Source: Syncephalastrum monosporum B8922
Lineage: Eukaryota > Mucoromycota > Mucoromycetes > Mucorales > Syncephalastraceae
Direction of reading: 5' to 3'
NCBI GenBank assembly: GCA_000697355.1
Contig: JNEN01000870.1
Span: 1 to 23,495 of the forward strand
DNA: 23,495 bases
Part shown: piece by piece, positions 19,494 through 23,495 of the stretch
Numbering within the stretch: the first letter of the stretch is position 1
Layout: the number at the start of each line of letters is the position of its first letter
Notes under the pieces: model-generated
Told to the model about the DNA's origin: nothing
Databases searched by the model: none
Seen by the model: the letters and a program-made list of their open reading frames with translations, nothing else
Position numbers and translations under genes: made by a program

Positions 19494-21092
19494 ATGTCTT
19501 CTGTGGGCCAATCCTACCCAGGTCTGGGAGGCTCTATCCAACCATGTTATAACTCTTTACGACCTTACTACACACCGGGTTTACATCACGAACACAATTA
19601 TACCTGTTTGCCCTCGAGCGAGACGATTCCCGGGCACACGCCCGAGGTGTTTGATCGCGAGCCTGCCATGATTCAACGCACCACGAGAAACTTTGGCACA
19701 TTCGCTGCAGTCAAGTATTTTCTGACCATGGTCACAAGTCCTTTTGACGTGGGCACAACTCTACTGCAAGTGCAATATGCACCTCACGAAAGCGTCGAGG
19801 TCATTGCTTTCCGTGAAGTCACGACTGCGGCCAGTCGACCGCAGGAGGTGGGTTAACACGACAATTTTGTGGGATGTTGTCACTTATTTAACCATTGTAT
19901 TGTATTTGCGATAGAATAACTTTGCAGACATGTCCGGTAGCTCGAGCGACGAAGACGACGACCTGTTCCGCACGCGACCATCCAGTCGTAGCACAGCCTC
20001 TCTACCACGTCGCAGCACGAGTGAACAGCAACTGGTGGCGCGTAGCGTATACGACGAAGCAAGCCGACCGGCGCACCAGATGGCGCCCATGGATGGTGGT
20101 GTCTTGGATATTCTCGGACGTATCATGAAGCAGCCCACCGAAGGCTGGAAATCTTTGTTCAAAGGTAAAAGTGAAAGCAAAAAGGGAGCTATCATGCAGA
20201 AATAGAATGACTGAATTCACGCATTGGGAAATCGTACACAGGTCAGCGCGTGGCGTGGGTGTATGAGGTGCTCTGGGGTATCACCCAACCCGTCCTGGAA
20301 GGATGTCTGAATGACCTATTTGGTCTGTACGATGATACCATCCCGCTCATGTACCTTGATCGTGTTGCGCCCAACATGATTACTCTTGTTGTCAGCCATA
20401 TCGTCGTGGGTGTGCTGCTCAGTCCGCTTGAGGTCATCCGTACGCGCTTGATCGTCCAGTCAGCCTCTCCTCTGAACCACAAGTACCACGGCGCCACGCA
20501 CGCCCTCCGCACCATGTGCAATGAGGAAGGCGGCCTGCGCCAGATCTACCTGACCAACCTCATCCCTACCATCTTATACCATACTGTGCGCCCTCTTCTC
20601 TCGAGCAGCGTACCCGTTATTATCGACCGCCTGCTGCACATCTCTGCCTCGGACGCGCCTGTCCTCTATGGTCTTGCAGAGATGACCATCAATACCCTCG
20701 GCTTGATCGTCACCTTGCCGCTCGAAACCATCCGTAAGCGCCTGCAGTGTCAGATCAACTCGACGAGCACCGCACGCTTTGATACCGCCGTCGCCATCCG
20801 ACCCGTGCCGTACAAGGGCGTCCTCGATGCGTTGTACAAGATCATGAAGGAGGAAGGCACCAAAGAGAAACGTGTCAAGCAAAAGACCTTGACCAAGGTC
20901 CAGCGCGACGCGGGTAGCAGCACTGACGATGACGATTTCTTTGAACAGCAACGGGTCGTACAGGAGAAGAAGGTAACCAGTGCATGGGGCATCCGGGGTC
21001 TCTACAAGGGCTTTGGCATGCAATTTGCCGCAAACGCCATGATGTTCCTTTTCCATGCTCTTAATGGAATTGAGGACAGTGCTTTACTGTAA
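19494..21092 (+). CDS. UGO1: Ugo1-like mitochondrial outer-membrane carrier protein
   Basis: Three exons (19494-19847, 19915-20164, 20242-21092) give 484 aa, near the 502 aa of yeast Ugo1. The N-terminus contains LRPYYTPG, like the RPYY region of Ugo1. Degenerate mitochondrial-carrier signatures follow: SPFDVGTTLLQVQ, SPLEVIRTRL (262-271) and LPLETIRKRLQ (360-370), each after a hydrophobic helix. A Ser/Asp/Glu-rich insert (SGSSSDEDDD) and a second one (SSTDDDDFFEQQ) are hydrophilic and may be phosphorylated. Yeast Ugo1 sits in the outer membrane and links Fzo1 to Mgm1 during mitochondrial fusion; its animal relative is SLC25A46. The start at 19494 is the first ATG of the conserved frame. An upstream ATG at 19186 could be spliced in frame but encodes an unlikely Cys-rich leader. 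The alternative is an ordinary SLC25 transporter, which the degenerate motifs make less likely. Confidence 0.82.
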
Positions 21093-21176
21093 AATGACAT
21101 GTTATATTATTTCCAAAGAGAAAATAAAATGAAAGAAAGGAATAGACAAATGTACATGGGGTCTTTTGTTTGTTGC
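21093..21176. other. Short tail-to-tail gap with polyadenylation-like motif
   Basis: Only 84 bp lie between the Ugo1-like and VMA13 stop codons. AATAAA occurs at about 21123-21128, 30 bp after the + strand stop. The two 3'-UTRs probably overlap. Confidence 0.5.
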
Positions 21177-23203
21177 TTATGGGATCATGGCGAAATATTT
21201 CTGGGTGGCACTCAAGGCTTGGTAGCGCACCTCGCCATCAGAGTGTGTCATGAGTTCCATAATGCGATGTTTTGCTCCCAGCTGTTCCAAATTGCTACAA
21301 TATTACACATATGTGAGCCTGCATGTCTCTTTTCAACGAAACGTTTGTAACTCACTATTTTGCGCGCGGTGGACCGAACTTGGCATATTGACCCAGGTCG
21401 TGACAGGCGATGGACATGACATAGGGATCGGCGGTATAAAGCAGCCGGGTAAGAATCCGGAGTAGGTGAAAGTCATCTTTGTCAAGTTGTGCTGCGTTGC
21501 GGTGCCAGAAGTTATCCGATTGATGGGGTGGAGACCACGTCAGTTTGCCGGTTTCGAGCTCAGAGGCATACACCTCAAACGTCCTGGAGGTACACAAGCC
21601 CAATCCGGTCAGTGAAACGGGGAACACCACATACGCCGTCCTTCTTTTTCTTTTCCTTCTTTTTTTGCTGCTTACGTGAGGCTTTGAAAACTATCGACCA
21701 GTTTCTCTTGAATAAACTCAAGGTCCATAACCGTCTCTTGGTCCGCCCATTTGCGGCTGCTCAGATGAGTAACAAACGGCAGCAGCCTGGAAACAAGCAT
21801 AGCTGAAAGGTTCGACAGCGGAGCTTTCTCAATAAAGTTCTACGGTTGCCCAGTTTAGCCTCACTTCCATGATACCATCGTGCATGACGGGTATTACCTT
21901 GAAAGTGGCAACCACCACCCGGATAATCTTCTCTTTTACAGCACTTTTGGCGACTTCAATTAATGTGGGTATCACGTCGTACTTTCTACATAACGTAACT
22001 GGTTAGCCTTCTTTGCCTTTTTGCCTTTTATAAACATGTCACCGTACCTATTCAAATGGTTGGCAATCTCCTCGTCAAAGGTCAGAAGCCATATCGCAAA
22101 CACTGTCTCGTATACAAATTGAGGGTTGGTGCTGCCTCTTTTCAAGATATTTACGAGCCTAATTTTGAAACAAATCAGTAACGCAAAGCTCTTTTTTACG
22201 GAAATAAACTCACGTGTCAACTGCATGCAATGTATTCCAGAAAACTTTGCGATATTCAGGGATATGGAAAACGGCACCAAGTATCTGGACGTTCAACTCA
22301 ATCAATTCTGAGTTTGGGCTCTGCAGCTGGAACGTCATCCAGCGGAAGAACTCCCCAATATCGAGATCTGACTTCGGAGTGGAGCTACAGATTGTATATA
22401 AACGGATGAATGAAAGACCCCAGAACGGGGGAGGCTCCGGCTTACCATATCAACAAGGCTAAAAACTTGCTCGCCTGGAGGCCAATGAACTCATCGTTGA
22501 TACGCAGGGCTCTTTTGGCGTCAATATTGTACAACAGTACATCAGCACTGTATTCCTTTCAAAAAAATTGAATGCACGGTCTTACTTTTGGAAAGGACCG
22601 AACGGGTAATCCGGACGGTCCCGACTCGCTTGGTGGAAAAGAGAAATGCGTTCCACATGGCCATTAAGCATGTCTTGGATGAGCACCAGGACCTTTTGTA
22701 AGGCGTCAACGCGTGCCATTTTGTGCAGCAAGTCTAGAAACATTCCTGCATAATGGATACCGTGCTGACAGGCGGAAAATAAGAAAGGGCAATAAAAGTG
22801 AATAATAAGGACAAATGAAATTAAAACGCGATTATTTAGCCTACCTCGCTCATGGCAGTATCGATGTCCTCCTTTGGTTTGTTCTCAATGTGCCTGATCA
22901 TGGCCACCTCGTCAGTTGTGATAAGTCCAACGGTTGAGTAGCACTTCAGAAAGTTACAGCACAAATAAGAAACACTCTGTATTCTCTGTCCTGTACGAGA
23001 TTTACCTCCCACGGGATGGACTCTTGACGGATCTTTTCAGTCATGGCATCAAGATATGGATGAGCGATTGCAGTCAGGGCGACGTCTTCCAGGAGACTGG
23101 GTGAGATATCGTCCACGACGTCTGATGTGAACAGAGTCGCGTCGGACACGCCAGATTGGTCGAGGTTATGGCCGAGTTGTGATTCATGAGCCGTGGCGAG
23201 CAT
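21177..23203 (-). CDS. VMA13: V-type ATPase V1 subunit H (Vma13)
   Basis: Ten exons (23203-23006, 22943-22845, 22764-22586, 22511-22446, 22384-22214, 22158-22048, 21985-21898, 21839-21676, 21583-21356, 21294-21177) give 473 aa; yeast Vma13 has 478. Subunit H is a two-lobed HEAT/armadillo-repeat protein that activates the assembled proton pump and blocks ATP hydrolysis by free V1 at the vacuole and endosomes. Recognisable runs include IRQESIPWE at the first junction, INDEFIGLQASKFLALLI, VYETVFAIWLLTFDEEI, VKEKIIRVVVATFKNFIEK, YASELETGKLTWSPPHQSDNFW, ACHDLGQYAKFGPP and LEQLGAKHRIMELMTHSDGEVRYQAL. The third intron is modelled as 74 bp with an unusual AAAAG acceptor, because this yields the family-like FQKALRINDEF; an acceptor 36 nt earlier also keeps the frame. 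The start codon at 23203 is the first ATG of the frame. Confidence 0.95.
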
Positions 23204-23495
23204 GGTATGGTGCGAGCAGCGATGAAGGTAAAAGTAAAAGGTAGAGAGAAAAGAAGAGGAAAAAAAAAAGAAACAAACCAGAACGCAATAATATAGGGGG
23301 GGTTTTCGATACAAGCAAAACAGATACAGGAGCTGCATTTCATATTTTGTTTCAAAATCGCGCCTCGAACGTTACACAACTCCACACACGCATAGCGCCA
23401 TGACGACTTGCAAATATCCTGTTCTTTCGTTGTACTTTTGCATGCAACTGAATAGAGACAAGCAAGAAATGGATTTTTTTATTCTCGATACACAA
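23204..23495. other. Promoter and leader region of VMA13
   Basis: No gene is seen up to the window edge. On the minus strand the leader is pyrimidine-rich, with a purine run on the + strand at about 23236-23276. A longer 5' leader or a neighbouring gene beyond the window cannot be judged. Confidence 0.45.

Noticed and set aside
22548..22585. A 38-bp intron in VMA13
   Set aside because: The 74-bp alternative in the same phase gives a better match to the family and a more normal intron length.

Overview
The window reads as a gene-dense eukaryotic, fungal chromosome segment. All nine protein-coding genes are interrupted by short GT-AG introns, mostly 48-100 bp. Several proteins are typical of fungi: a Ugo1-type mitochondrial carrier, a Psr-type phosphatase and a flavocytochrome b2-like enzyme. 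The methyltransferase at 1730-3206 resembles a family I associate with early-diverging fungi. I infer Mucoromycota, probably Mucorales, with moderate confidence; there is no rRNA or other marker to fix the species. All gene models were built by hand: exons were joined where splice sites, reading phase and family sequence agreed.

Layout, left to right: (1) tRNA-dihydrouridine synthase Dus1, + strand, 3-1384. (2) A nine-exon SAM-dependent methyltransferase, + strand, 1730-3206, with micro-exons and one GC-AG intron. (3) A flavocytochrome b2-like FMN dehydrogenase ending in a peroxisomal SKL tripeptide, - strand, 4029-5873. (4) A 2-kb non-coding stretch with microsatellite and purine-rich tracts. 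(5) A Psr1/SCP-type FCP1-homology phosphatase, - strand, 7882-9324. (6) A 1.6-kb divergent intergenic region. (7) A DDT/WHIM/PHD-finger chromatin factor, + strand, 10953-13877. (8) A ketol-acid-reductoisomerase-like protein with altered active-site positions, - strand, 14118-15313. (9) A 2.3-kb AT-rich gene-poor block. (10) A Tra2-like SR splicing factor, + strand, 17678-18789. (11) A Ugo1-like mitochondrial carrier, + strand, 19494-21092. (12) V-ATPase subunit H (Vma13), - strand, 21177-23203, tail to tail with the Ugo1-like gene.

The genes are mostly unrelated housekeeping functions: tRNA modification, chromatin, splicing, mitochondrial fusion, vacuolar acidification and peroxisomal redox. 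I see no operon-like or defence-like cluster, no CRISPR array, no intact mobile element, and no tRNA or rRNA gene. The best candidates for new biology are single genes: the KARI-like protein that has lost catalytic residues, and the cytochrome-b5-fused hydroxyacid dehydrogenase with a PTS1 instead of a mitochondrial presequence.
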